From positions 1-10,145 of the forward strand of contig JAOZTV010000091.1 of assembly GCA_029939015.1 (NCBI GenBank): DNA of 10,145 nt, read 5' to 3'. The notes under the pieces were generated by a model. That model worked only from the letters and a program-made list of their open reading frames with translations, ran no database searches and was not told the DNA's origin. The position numbers and the translations under genes are program-made. Below are positions 1-8,700 of this stretch, in pieces (within the stretch, counting starts at the first letter, position 1; every line of letters starts with the position of its first letter). This stretch comes from Candidatus Aminicenantota bacterium. GTDB lineage: Bacteria; Acidobacteriota; Aminicenantia; UBA2199.

Positions 1-13
1 TTAATGTGTCGTG

Positions 14-43
14 TTGCTAAAATCATTCTATTTGGGATATAAT
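14..43 (+). promoter_or_regulatory. Predicted sigma70-type promoter for the first operon
   Basis: TTGCTA at 14-19 (a -35-like box, 4 of 6 matching TTGACA) is followed after 18 nt by a perfect TATAAT at 38-43. The first ATG of the dehydrogenase gene starts only 6 nt after the -10 box, so the expected transcription start falls on or next to that ATG (position 50). No convincing Shine-Dalgarno sequence precedes the ATG; GGGA at 34-37 is too far away and would lie upstream of the transcript. The boxes are seen directly; promoter activity and the leaderless transcript are inferred. Confidence 0.6.
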
Positions 44-49
44 AAGACT

Positions 50-856
50 ATGAAGAAAATGGATTTTGAGAATAAATGGGTTATTGTTACTGGTGCTTCA
101 AGTGGATTAGGCAGAGAAATTGCTCTCTATCTGTCAAAAATGGAAAAAGCTAATGTTTTTATTATTGCAAGAAGAACCGAGAGATTGGAAATCTTAAAAG
201 ATGAGATTGAGAGTACTACTAATTCTAAGGTGAAATTATTTACATCAGATTTGAGTATAGATGGTGCAGGTAAAGAGCTTTTTGATTATTGTACAGGAAC
301 AGAAGAAATATATGCAATTATAAATAATGCAGGTTTAACTGCTTATGAAGTAGCGTCTGCCTCAAATATGAAAACATACGAAAAGATAATTAATCTCAAC
401 TATAAAACAGTGGTTGAAACTTCGTTATTATTTCTTGAATATTTCAAAAAGAAAGGTAGTGGCGGAATTTTAAATATTAGTTCAATGGCTGGGCTAATGC
501 CTTTGCCATATCAGGCAATTTATAGTTCATCAAAGCATGGTTTGTCTGGATTTACTCTGGCTTTAATTGGTGAAAATATTAAAAATAATGTGAATATTAC
601 TTTGTTTTCTCCAGGAGGAATTAAAACTGAGATGGTTCAATCGTCAGGATTAGAAGATAAATTTGGGAAGAATAATATATTTAATATGGATGCTTCAAAG
701 GTTGCAAAAACAGCAATTATTGCATTTAAAAATGCGAAGGTACATGTTATACCAGGTCTAATGAATAAAATTGCAGATATAATGCAGAGGCTTTTGCCTA
801 AAAAAATGATAGCCTCTATGTTTGAAAAATCATATAGACCAATTGATAAAAAATAA
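50..856 (+). CDS. Short-chain dehydrogenase/reductase (SDR), classical type
   Basis: A 268-residue NAD(P)-dependent oxidoreductase of the classical SDR family, probably cytoplasmic. Visible motifs are the Rossmann cofactor loop TGASSGLG (residues 14-21), NNAG (92-95), the likely catalytic Asn117 in INLNY, Ser145, the YxxxK pair Tyr158/Lys162, and the SPGG segment (187-190) followed by IKTEM. The basic pair ArgArg at 41-42 after the second beta strand suggests a preference for NADP(H), which is inference. The substrate cannot be told; the general layout resembles the DltE/YqjQ-like group of uncharacterised SDRs. The reading frame extends back to a GTG at 11, but that would put the -35 and -10 boxes inside the gene, and SDRs normally start just before the first beta strand, so ATG 50 is preferred (ATG 59 is possible). 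glnS follows after 26 nt, suggesting co-transcription. Confidence 0.9.
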   Translation: MKKMDFENKWVIVTGASSGLGREIALYLSKMEKANVFIIARRTERLEILKDEIESTTNSKVKLFTSDLSIDGAGKELFDYCTGTEEIYAIINNAGLTAYEVASASNMKTYEKIINLNYKTVVETSLLFLEYFKKKGSGGILNISSMAGLMPLPYQAIYSSSKHGLSGFTLALIGENIKNNVNITLFSPGGIKTEMVQSSGLEDKFGKNNIFNMDASKVAKTAIIAFKNAKVHVIPGLMNKIADIMQRLLPKKMIASMFEKSYRPIDKK

Positions 857-870
857 GAAATAAATAATTT

Positions 871-876
871 AGGAGG
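871..876 (+). promoter_or_regulatory. Strong ribosome binding site of glnS
   Basis: AGGAGG lies 6 nt before the ATG of glnS. It is a full-strength Shine-Dalgarno sequence and fixes the glnS start. It also shows that this organism uses SD-led initiation, unlike most Bacteroidota, and contrasts with the SD-less starts of the genes at 50, 5794 and 9739. Confidence 0.9.
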
Positions 877-882
877 ACATAA

Positions 883-2589
883 ATGGAAGAAAATAAAGCA
901 AAAAATGGAACTGAACTTCAAACACATTTTATTAAACAGATAATTGATAAAGATATTGAAAATAATAAGAATGACGGAAAGGTGCATACAAGATTTCCGC
1001 CTGAACCAAATGGTTATTTACATATAGGTCATGCAAAATCAATATGTCTTAATTTTGGGCTTGCCAAAGAGTATAATGGATTCTGTAACCTTAGATTTGA
1101 TGATACAAATCCTGAAAAAGAGGATGTTGAATATGTTGATTCAATAAAGGATGATGTAAAATGGCTCGGCTTTGACTGGGACGACAGGCTTTACTTTGCC
1201 TCTGATTATTTTGATAAATTATATAATTATGCATTGGATTTGATAAAAATGGGTAAAGCTTTTGTTTGTGATTTATCAGGTAAAGAGATGCGGGAGTATA
1301 GGGGCACATTAACTGAACCCGGGAAGAATAGTCCATATAGAGATAGAACTATTGAAGAAAATATTAGTTTATTTGAAAAAATGAAAAATGGAGAATTTGA
1401 TGAGGGTTCAAAGGTTCTCAGAGCAAAGATAGATATGTCATCTCCAAATATTAATATGAGAGACCCGGTAATATACAGGATAAGAAAAATTGATCATCAT
1501 AGAACAGGAAGCAAATGGAATGTTTACCCAATGTATGACTATACTCATTGTATATCAGATGCAATTGAAGGTATTACGCACTCTGTCTGTACTCTTGAAT
1601 TTGAAGACCATAGGCCACTTTATGATTGGATTTTGGATACATTGGAAACGGAGAAACATCCTCAGCAGATTGAGTTTGCAAGATTGAATATTAACTATAC
1701 AGTTATGAGCAAGAGAACTCTCCTATATCTTGTAAATGAAGGAATTGTTGATGGTTGGGATGACCCGAGAATGCCTACGATTTCCGGACTTAGAAGAAGA
1801 GGTGTAAGCCCTGGAGCAATTAGAATGTTTGCAGACCAAATTGGAATTGCTAAGAGCAATAGTATCGTTGACATTGCTTTTCTTGATTATTGTATTAGAG
1901 AAGATTTGAATAAATATGCAAAACGTGTAATGGGCGTTTTGGAACCGCTAAAACTGGTTATTGATAATTACCCTGAAGATAAAGTCGAGATGCTTCCAGC
2001 TATCAATAATCCTGAAGACCCTGAAATGGGGGAGAGAGAAATTCCATTTTCAAAATATCTATACATTGAAAAAAATGATTTTATGGAAGATCCTCCCAAA
2101 AAATATTTCAGATTGTCTCCTGGTAAAGAGATTAGATTGAAACATGCATTTTACGTAAAATGTATAAGAGTAGAAAAAGATGAGGCCGGTAATATTACTG
2201 AAATTGGTTGTACTTATGATCCAAAAACAAAGGGTGGTTGGTCAGATGATGGCAGAAAGGTTAAGGGAACATCACATTGGGTATCTGCAAAACATGCTGT
2301 TTCAGCAGAAATAAGGCTTTATGATAAATTATTTAATATGGAAAACCCATCTGAACTTGAAAATTCAGAATTAAGAGGAAATATCAATCCTGAATCAATA
2401 ATAGTTTTAAAAAACTGTAAATTGGAGCCTTCATTATCCGATGCAGACGATACAATCAATTATCAATTTTTAAGACAGGGTTATTTTGTCTTGGATCAGA
2501 AAGACTCAACAAAAGACAATTTAGTATTTAACAGGACAGTTTCTATGAGAGATACCTGGGCAAAATTAATGAAAAAAATGGGTAAATAA
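883..2589 (+). CDS. glnS: Glutaminyl-tRNA synthetase
   Basis: A 568-residue class I aminoacyl-tRNA synthetase that charges tRNA-Gln with glutamine directly, using ATP, in the cytoplasm. The catalytic Rossmann fold carries the HIGH motif as PPEPNGYLHIGHAKS (39-53; HIGH at 47-50). The second ATP-binding signature is VMSKR (274-278), in the form typical of GlnRS, followed by WDDPRMPTISGLRRRG (292-307), a hallmark of this enzyme. CTLEFEDHRPLYDWILD (236-252) is also diagnostic. The remainder, from about residue 345, is the two-barrel anticodon-binding region. The length is close to the E. coli enzyme (about 554), with no extra C-terminal YqeY domain. Many bacteria lack GlnRS and make Gln-tRNA by transamidation, so its presence is a mild lineage marker. 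The SD AGGAGG fixes the start; the next gene begins 12 nt after the stop. Confidence 0.98.
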   Translation: MEENKAKNGTELQTHFIKQIIDKDIENNKNDGKVHTRFPPEPNGYLHIGHAKSICLNFGLAKEYNGFCNLRFDDTNPEKEDVEYVDSIKDDVKWLGFDWDDRLYFASDYFDKLYNYALDLIKMGKAFVCDLSGKEMREYRGTLTEPGKNSPYRDRTIEENISLFEKMKNGEFDEGSKVLRAKIDMSSPNINMRDPVIYRIRKIDHHRTGSKWNVYPMYDYTHCISDAIEGITHSVCTLEFEDHRPLYDWILDTLETEKHPQQIEFARLNINYTVMSKRTLLYLVNEGIVDGWDDPRMPTISGLRRRGVSPGAIRMFADQIGIAKSNSIVDIAFLDYCIREDLNKYAKRVMGVLEPLKLVIDNYPEDKVEMLPAINNPEDPEMGEREIPFSKYLYIEKNDFMEDPPKKYFRLSPGKEIRLKHAFYVKCIRVEKDEAGNITEIGCTYDPKTKGGWSDDGRKVKGTSHWVSAKHAVSAEIRLYDKLFNMENPSELENSELRGNINPESIIVLKNCKLEPSLSDADDTINYQFLRQGYFVLDQKDSTKDNLVFNRTVSMRDTWAKLMKKMGK

Positions 2590-2601
2590 GGAAGTTTTTC
2601 A

Positions 2602-3813
2602 TTGAAGAAAATACTTATAATTATTATAGTCTTATTAGTATCAGGATTAATTTATATTTTAATAAAAACAGATAAAGAAGAAAAAAAAATATGGACTTCT
2701 GAAAATTCCTTATCTAAAGTTTATTCACCAGAGTTAAAAGATGAGAATGATCCCTCTTCACTTATTATAGCAATTGAAAATAGTCTTATTTATCTGAATA
2801 AAAAAGAAGAAAAAAATATAATTAATTTTGGAAAAGACAAATATTCAATAAAACAGATTAAAGACAGTTTAGAAGATTTTAAAGAAAAACTAAAAGCCCT
2901 TGGATTTAGTGAAAAATTTTTTAATTATGTTAAAGAAAACTATACCTTTTATAATAGTAATGCAGAGAAAGTATTATTTACTGGATATTATGAGGCAGGT
3001 TTGTCAGGATCTCGTAAACAATCAGATATTTATAAATACCCAATATATAAAAAACCGGAGGATCTTGTCAGAATAGACTTGAAAAATTTCATATTTTTTA
3101 AAGATAAAAAAGAAATTCATAAAGTACTTAAAGGAAGATTGACTAAGGCAAATAAGCTTATTCCTTTTTATTCAAGAGATGAAATTGATAATAAAAATGC
3201 CTTAAATGATAAAAAGCTTGAAATACTCTGGGTTGATGATCAAATTGAGCTTTTTTTTCTTCAAATACAAGGTTCGGGCATAGTTCAGATGGACGATGGC
3301 AGTTCAGTCAGAGTTAATTATAGTGAGAGCAATGGTCATCCATACAGGGCAATAGGCAGGTATCTGGTTGAGAATAATTATATGGAATTAAAAGACGTCT
3401 CTATGCAGAGTATCAGAAAATTTCTCAAAGATAATCCAGAAAAAATTCAGAAAATATTTAATTATAATCCATCATATGTTTTTTTTAGAGAAGTAACAGA
3501 GGGGCCTATAGGCTCAATTGGCGTTCCGCTTACTCCATTTAGAAGTATTGCAACAGATAAAAACATTTTTCCAAGAGGTGCATTATGTTTTATAAAAACA
3601 AAAATACCGGTTTTTAACGAAAAAGATGAACTTATAGAATGGAAAGAATTTATTTCATTTGTTTTAAATCAGGATACAGGTGGTGCTATCCGCTCCCCGG
3701 GAAGGGTTGATATATTTACCGGTTTTGGCAAAGACTCTGAGTTAATTGCAGGTTATATGAAGGAATACGGACAATTGCTTTTTTTAATAAAAAATAATAA
3801 AATAGAATTATGA
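2602..3813 (+). CDS. mltA: MltA-family lytic murein transglycosylase, TTG start
   Basis: A 403-residue enzyme predicted to cleave the MurNAc-GlcNAc bond of peptidoglycan and leave a 1,6-anhydro end, acting in the periplasm. The MltA core is recognised from FTGYYEAGLSGS (126-137), then IQGSGIVQMDDGSSVRVNY (222-240) and GHPYRAIGRYL (245-255). The C-terminal 3D (double-psi barrel) segment QDTGGAIRSPGRVDIFTGFG (357-376) carries two conserved Asp, 358 and 370, one of which is the family's catalytic acid. Residues 4-21 form a hydrophobic helix with no cysteine nearby, so this protein looks anchored by an N-terminal membrane helix and not by lipid as in E. coli MltA. A spacer rich in Lys and Glu follows. 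The TTG start has AAGGAAG at 2588-2594, 7 nt upstream, overlapping the end of glnS. The stop overlaps the next start (ATGA). Confidence 0.93.
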   Translation: MKKILIIIIVLLVSGLIYILIKTDKEEKKIWTSENSLSKVYSPELKDENDPSSLIIAIENSLIYLNKKEEKNIINFGKDKYSIKQIKDSLEDFKEKLKALGFSEKFFNYVKENYTFYNSNAEKVLFTGYYEAGLSGSRKQSDIYKYPIYKKPEDLVRIDLKNFIFFKDKKEIHKVLKGRLTKANKLIPFYSRDEIDNKNALNDKKLEILWVDDQIELFFLQIQGSGIVQMDDGSSVRVNYSESNGHPYRAIGRYLVENNYMELKDVSMQSIRKFLKDNPEKIQKIFNYNPSYVFFREVTEGPIGSIGVPLTPFRSIATDKNIFPRGALCFIKTKIPVFNEKDELIEWKEFISFVLNQDTGGAIRSPGRVDIFTGFGKDSELIAGYMKEYGQLLFLIKNNKIEL

Positions 3814-4760
3814 GTATTGATAAACAAAGAAAAAATAAAAAAGGGTTTGATGGTGGAAGCACACAGATACTCAATGCAGTAGTTCCAAATTTTAATGAAC
3901 TGGCAAAAACACCGACTCTAATTATTCTGGATGGGACAGATACAGGCAAGATTTTCAAATTAACCCTGCCTGTGATGTCTATTGGTAGAGAAGATAACAC
4001 TAATATCTGTATAAGCGATAAGGCTGTCAGCAGGAAGCATTGTCTTCTTATTAATACAGAGTCTTCCATTACATTAATTGATCTGGAAAGCTCAAATGGT
4101 ACTATGATTAATGGTAAGTTTATAGAAAGAAAACAGTTGAAAAATGGTGATAAAATAACAATTGGACAAACAATCCTAAGGTTTGAAATAATTGACATGG
4201 AAGTTGGTGAATATCACGAGAAATTATATAAGAGGATTACTTTTGACGACTTGACCAGTCTTTATAACCGCAAATCAATGTTAAAAGAATTGGAAAAATT
4301 ATTTTCAAATATTCCAAAGTCACTTCCATTCTCGTTACTTTTCTTAGATATAGATTTTTTTAAAAAAGTAAATGATACTTATGGGCATATTACCGGCTCA
4401 AAGGTTCTTACAGAATTAGGAAGAGTATTGCTTTCTAATTTAAGATCAATAGATATGGCATGCAGATATGGAGGAGAAGAGTTTGTTGTAATAATAAGTC
4501 AAAGTCGTTCTGAAGAGGCTGTTTTTGTTGCAGAAAAACTTAGAAAGCTTATTGAAAACCATAAATTCACAAGTCATACTGGAGAACAAATTTCACTATC
4601 GGTAAGTATCGGAATTGCTGAAGCTACGATTAATATTAAAGACCATCAGGAATTGATTGATAATGCCGATAAGGCAATGTATAAGGCAAAGAATGCAGGA
4701 CGAAATAAATCAATTTTATTCAGGCAGGGAAACCCTCCAACTTATGCTGTGATTAAGTAG
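3810..4760 (+). CDS. FHA-GGDEF diguanylate cyclase
   Basis: A 316-residue cytoplasmic signalling protein predicted to make cyclic di-GMP from two GTP. The N-terminal FHA domain (about 36-127), a phosphothreonine-binding module, has its key residues: GR (59-60), SRKH (74-77), SSNGT (94-98) and NG (101-102). The GGDEF domain (about 140-305) shows DDLTSLYNR (146-154), FLDIDFFKKVND (178-189) with metal-ligand candidates Asp180/Asp182, and the active-site loop GGEEF (221-225). RSID (212-215), five residues before GGEEF, matches the RxxD product-inhibition site, so the enzyme is probably active and feedback-inhibited. There is no membrane segment. The start overlaps the mltA stop (ATGA) with no clear SD, so translational coupling is likely. 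The FHA domain implies control by Ser/Thr phosphorylation. A Thr-Gln at 18-19 in the flexible N-terminus could be a phosphosite, but that is speculation. Confidence 0.95.
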   Translation: MSIDKQRKNKKGFDGGSTQILNAVVPNFNELAKTPTLIILDGTDTGKIFKLTLPVMSIGREDNTNICISDKAVSRKHCLLINTESSITLIDLESSNGTMINGKFIERKQLKNGDKITIGQTILRFEIIDMEVGEYHEKLYKRITFDDLTSLYNRKSMLKELEKLFSNIPKSLPFSLLFLDIDFFKKVNDTYGHITGSKVLTELGRVLLSNLRSIDMACRYGGEEFVVIISQSRSEEAVFVAEKLRKLIENHKFTSHTGEQISLSVSIGIAEATINIKDHQELIDNADKAMYKAKNAGRNKSILFRQGNPPTYAVIK

Positions 4761-4804
4761 AGGGGTAAAACACTATTAGTATTTCAATATTTATCCCCTT
4801 TTTT
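4759..4804 (+). promoter_or_regulatory. Hairpin covering the ribosome binding site and ATT start of the permease
   Basis: The 5' arm 4759-4769 (AGAGGGGTAAA) can pair with the 3' arm 4790-4801 (TTTATCCCCTTT). This gives 11 base pairs, including four G-C pairs and one G-U, with a single bulged T at 4794 and a 20-nt loop at 4770-4789. The arm overlaps the stop of the FHA-GGDEF gene and contains the only SD-like sequence (GAGGGG, 4760-4765) of the permease gene; its proposed ATT start (4775) lies in the loop. The 3' arm runs into TTTTTT (4799-4804), so the element could act as a weak intrinsic terminator or attenuator, as an SD-hiding structure, or both. The pairing is seen in the sequence; its function is inferred. 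Confidence 0.5.
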
Positions 4805-5743
4805 CTTCCTATTGCATTTGGATACTTTATTAGTATTATTAATATATTTAAAGAAACTGAAGTTGTAAGTCTTAGAAAATTTATTATTCAAATTACTGTT
4901 CCTTTTCTTATATTTAAAAGTTTATATAAGGCAAATGTTGGTAGCCTCGAACAAATCTATCCCTCAGTTTTTTCATTTTTTATTATAACCGGTCTATTTG
5001 CAAGTATAGCTTATTTAATTTCAAAACATTTTGGTGTTCTTTTTAATTTTGACGCAAAACTTAAGAACACATTTGTTTTTTCTGCATTTATTGGCAATTA
5101 TGCCTTCCTTGGTTGGGGAATAATTAATTCTTTTTATGGAGAACAGGCATTTACAAGGGCGGTATTTTTTACAATGTTTTTCTGGCCTGTGTTTTTATTC
5201 TGGGGTTTTTTATTGCTTTTTTTTAGGATGAAAAATACTAATAAAAATGAAATGGTCAAAAAAAGAACATTCATTATAATTATGTTAAATAAGGCAACTA
5301 TGCCTGTCCTTGCCGCATTAATGGGAATATTTATGAATGTGTTTGAATTTGAAATACCCAATTTACTATGGGGTTTCATAAGTGATTTTGCTGCTCTAAC
5401 AATTCCAATGATATTATTTACAATTGGTTTAAATTTTAAAATAAAAATGAAAATATCTGCATTAAAAATTGCTATGATAACCTCATTTAGTCGTCTGATT
5501 TTGGGTTTCGCTTTAGGATTAATGACGGTGTTCTTCGCAGATTTATTATTTTCAATGGACAAATTGACAATTAAAGTTATCTTGCTTGAGTCAATAATGC
5601 CAACAGCAGCAATGAGTGTGTTTTTTGTTGATTTTATAGATATTGACAGAGACCTAATGTCAGGAATAATTACTATTACAACCCTCTTATCTTTTTTTAC
5701 AATACCTCTCTGGTATATGCTTATTGAAGTTATTATTAAATAA
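4775..5743 (+). CDS. AEC-family (auxin efflux carrier) permease with a probable ATT start
   Basis: A predicted inner-membrane carrier of 322 residues, about the usual size for the AEC family, which has roughly ten membrane helices and a bile/arsenite/riboflavin-transporter-like fold. The frame is open from 4769, yet it has no ATG, GTG, TTG or CTG until ATG 5174, which would delete about 130 residues. The upstream part is clearly coding: the first helix IFIPFFLPIAFGYFI matches the usual AEC start, and the conserved segments VPFLIFKSL and FIGNYAFLGWGI follow. Downstream, the C-terminal half shows ESIMPTAAMSVFFVDF and TLLSFFTIPLWYML, both typical of the family. ATT at 4775 lies 9 nt after GAGGGG and gives a normal N-terminus, so it is chosen; ATT 4781 and ATA 4787 are alternatives. 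The substrate is unknown; family members carry small organic acids such as malate or malonate, or auxin. It begins 14 nt after the cyclase gene. Confidence 0.85.
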   Translation: MSISIFIPFFLPIAFGYFISIINIFKETEVVSLRKFIIQITVPFLIFKSLYKANVGSLEQIYPSVFSFFIITGLFASIAYLISKHFGVLFNFDAKLKNTFVFSAFIGNYAFLGWGIINSFYGEQAFTRAVFFTMFFWPVFLFWGFLLLFFRMKNTNKNEMVKKRTFIIIMLNKATMPVLAALMGIFMNVFEFEIPNLLWGFISDFAALTIPMILFTIGLNFKIKMKISALKIAMITSFSRLILGFALGLMTVFFADLLFSMDKLTIKVILLESIMPTAAMSVFFVDFIDIDRDLMSGIITITTLLSFFTIPLWYMLIEVIIK

Positions 5744-5758
5744 AATTTCAATAATTTC

Positions 5759-5787
5759 TTGCTTTTATTTGTTAAGTTTTATACAAT
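5759..5787 (+). promoter_or_regulatory. Predicted sigma70-type promoter for the hybrid kinase
   Basis: TTGCTT (5759-5764) is followed by a 17-nt spacer and TACAAT (5782-5787), a good match to TTGACA-17-TATAAT. It sits in the 50-nt gap after the permease. The kinase ATG begins 6 nt after the -10 box, so transcription should start at or beside the ATG (5794). No purine-rich SD sequence lies before the ATG. A leaderless mRNA is therefore predicted. No terminator is visible in the gap, so read-through from the upstream operon is also possible. Confidence 0.55.
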
Positions 5788-5793
5788 ACTAAT

Positions 5794-8700
5794 ATGTTAA
5801 AAAGATATCGTTTAATTGTGATTTTGATTTTAATTATAATCTTTTACCATACTCCTCTATTTACTCAAAATTATAATATTTTTAAATATACTGTTAAAAA
5901 TGGATTGCCTTCAAGTGTAATATATAATATGACACAGGATGTTTCTGGCAAAATGTGGTTTACTTCAAATATTGGTGTTTTAGAATTTGATAATCTAACA
6001 TGGAAGCTTCATAAAATTGTCAAAGATAGTGATATTGCTTCGAATATTAAATGTATTATATCTGATAATGAGGGAATAATTTACACCTTTAATAAGTGGC
6101 TGAATATGGGCGGTTTTTTTTATAATAATAAAGTTTGGAGAAAAATAGATGGGCCGGTATTGCAGAAAAATATAATAGTAACTGGCGCAGCTATTATTAA
6201 AAACAATAAACATCTGGCATTTGGTTTTGGGACTTATCATAGCGGTCTCTACATATATAAAACTGGTAAATGGAAAAATATTTTGAAAAATGATGGATTA
6301 CTGGACAATGATATTCTTTCAATTGATGTTTTCAATAATGAGTTTTATGTATTAACCTCTAAAGGTATTTCAATTGTATCTGATAAACTAATTGATAATA
6401 GCTTAAATAAAGCTTTGCCTAAAAAGGGTGTTGGGCTTACCGGGATAAGAGTTTCTAATATAAATAATAAAAGAGTAATATGGCTTTCAGGCTCAAATTG
6501 GATAGGTAAATATTCTGATGGACAGTTTGAAAGGATTAAAATTCTGGATTTTTTAATAAGTAAGGATATGGGTGATTTTATTGATTTTAGAAAGACAATA
6601 ATTGAATATGATAAACGTGGGAAACTTTTTTTTGGAAATATAAATGCCCTATATTTTCTTGATTTGAGAAATAATATGGTTAAACCTCTAGATATAAATA
6701 ATGGAACAACTACTAGAGGAATTACATCACTTTTTCAAGACAGAGAACATATCGTCTGGACAGGTACAAAAAGAGGGCTCAATAAGATTGTATCAATGCA
6801 ATTTGAGAATTATAGCAGGCAGAATGGGTTGTTAGAAAATGAAGTTACGGCAATTGCAGAGATATCAAAAAATATTATGGTTTTCGGACATAATAATGGT
6901 TTGACAATAAAAAATAAAAAAAATAATAAACATATTAATTTGAATAGATTTATTAAGAAAAATTATTTTGGTTCCAGAGTGTTTGATATTCTTATAGATA
7001 GCAAGAAAATGATGTGGGTTGCAGCTGGCTCAGCTGGTTTATTCTTATTTGATACAAGTAAGGATTATAATTTTATAAGGCATTGGCCTCCAGACTCAAA
7101 TAAAGAGTATATTACTATTGCAGAAGATAAAAGAAATAAAATTTGGCTTGCAGGAAAAACAGGTATATGGGTATTGGAAAATAATATATTGTCTTTAGCT
7201 AAACCTGCAATTAAAAAAAATTATTATATTCGTAAAATGTTTGTTATGGACGATGACGAATTGTTTTTTGCATCTACATCTGGAGTATTAAGTTTAAAAA
7301 ATAACAAATGGGAAAGATATTATTCAAAGAATAAAAATTTTAATTCAACCTATGCAGTTATGAAATATAATGATGGTTCTCTACTTATTGGAAGTACAGG
7401 AGGATTATTAGAATTAAAAAACGGCAAACTTCAATTATTTTCTCAATTAGGCTGGAAAATTACCACTCCTATTTACTTTATAATAAAAGATAAGCAAAAT
7501 GATTATTGGGTTGGTACAAAAAATGGTGTAATAAAATTTAATAATAAGACATATAAACATTATACTCATATTGATGGATTGGTTGGTATTGAAGCGAATA
7601 GAGGTGGTGGCTATCTAGATAGTCTGGGTAATGTATGGATTGGAATGGATATTGGTACTTCTAAATATACTCCTAACCTGATAGACATTTCCTATCCAAA
7701 ACCACTTTTAAAAATATCAAATATTAAGGCAAATGGTAATATTGTAAAAAAAAAAGAGATTAAGCTAACTGGAAATAATACGATAGAATTTTTTTTTAAA
7801 GGTATATCTTTTATAGATAATAGACCTTTAAAATATTTTTATAAACTAATTGGATATGATAAAAAATGGAATGAGAAAACTCTTCGTCACGGGTATATCA
7901 GATATGATAATCTTCCAATTGGGAATTATTCATTTCATTTAAAGGCTTTAAATGGAAGTGCTTATGAAAGTGATATTATTATTAGAGATCAAATAGAAGT
8001 AGTCTCTCCGTTTTACCTTACCTATTGGTTTGCATTAATTGTTTTATTTTCATTGTTAATTTCAAGTATATTGTTTAGGAAATTCTTTAAAGAAATTAGA
8101 GTTTCAAAACTTCTTAAAAAAGAGATTTATAAAAAAAACATTCAGCTGAAAGAGTCTTTGCTTAGTTATCAGTCTCTTTTTGAAGAGTCTCTTGATTGTA
8201 TTTTTACCTCAACTCCCGATGGAATGTTTCTGTCAATTAACAAGGCAGGATTAGAAATGTTTGGTTATAATACTATTAAGGATCTTTCCAGAAAAAACAT
8301 TGAAAAAGATATTTATATTGATAGTGGAAGAAGAAGTGAATTCAAGGAGTTAATGAAAAAAGAAGAGCTTGTTAAGAACTTCGAGAGTAAGATTAAAAGA
8401 AAGAACGGTGAGATTTTGACTGTTATTGAAAGCTCTTATCTTATAAAGAATAACAAAAATGAGACAATTGGTTATAGAGGGATAATAAGAGATATTACAG
8501 ATCAGCATAGGCTTCAGTCTCAATTAGTGCAATCACAAAAAATGGAATCAATAGGCTTACTTGCTGGAGGTATTGCCCATGATTTTAATAATATTCTAAG
8601 TGGGATTTTAGGTTATGCAAACCTATTAAAAAGGTCATTGGTAGATGATAAAAAACTTTCAAAATATATTAATACAATTGAAAAAAGTGCCGAAAGAGCA

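Noticed and set aside
11..49. GTG 11 as the start of the dehydrogenase
   Set aside because: It would place the -35/-10 boxes inside the gene, and the 13 extra residues have no family support.
637..987. Minus-strand open frame across the dehydrogenase-glnS junction
   Set aside because: It runs antisense through the glnS SD and start, and is a Phe/Ile-rich shadow of AT-rich coding DNA.
1490..1687. Short plus-strand frame inside glnS, and the antisense one at 1091-1336
   Set aside because: Both are within highly conserved GlnRS coding sequence and have no features of their own.
3716..4198. Minus-strand open frame opposite mltA and the cyclase
   Set aside because: It lies entirely opposite conserved MltA and FHA coding sequence and has no domain or RBS of its own.
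5174..5743. A 189-residue permease gene starting at ATG 5174
   Set aside because: The same frame is coding for 130 more codons upstream with conserved AEC helices; ATG 5174 falls in the middle of a membrane segment.
5134..5751. Minus-strand open frame opposite the permease
   Set aside because: It is low-complexity Ile/Lys/Asn protein opposite a well-supported gene, with no recognisable domain.
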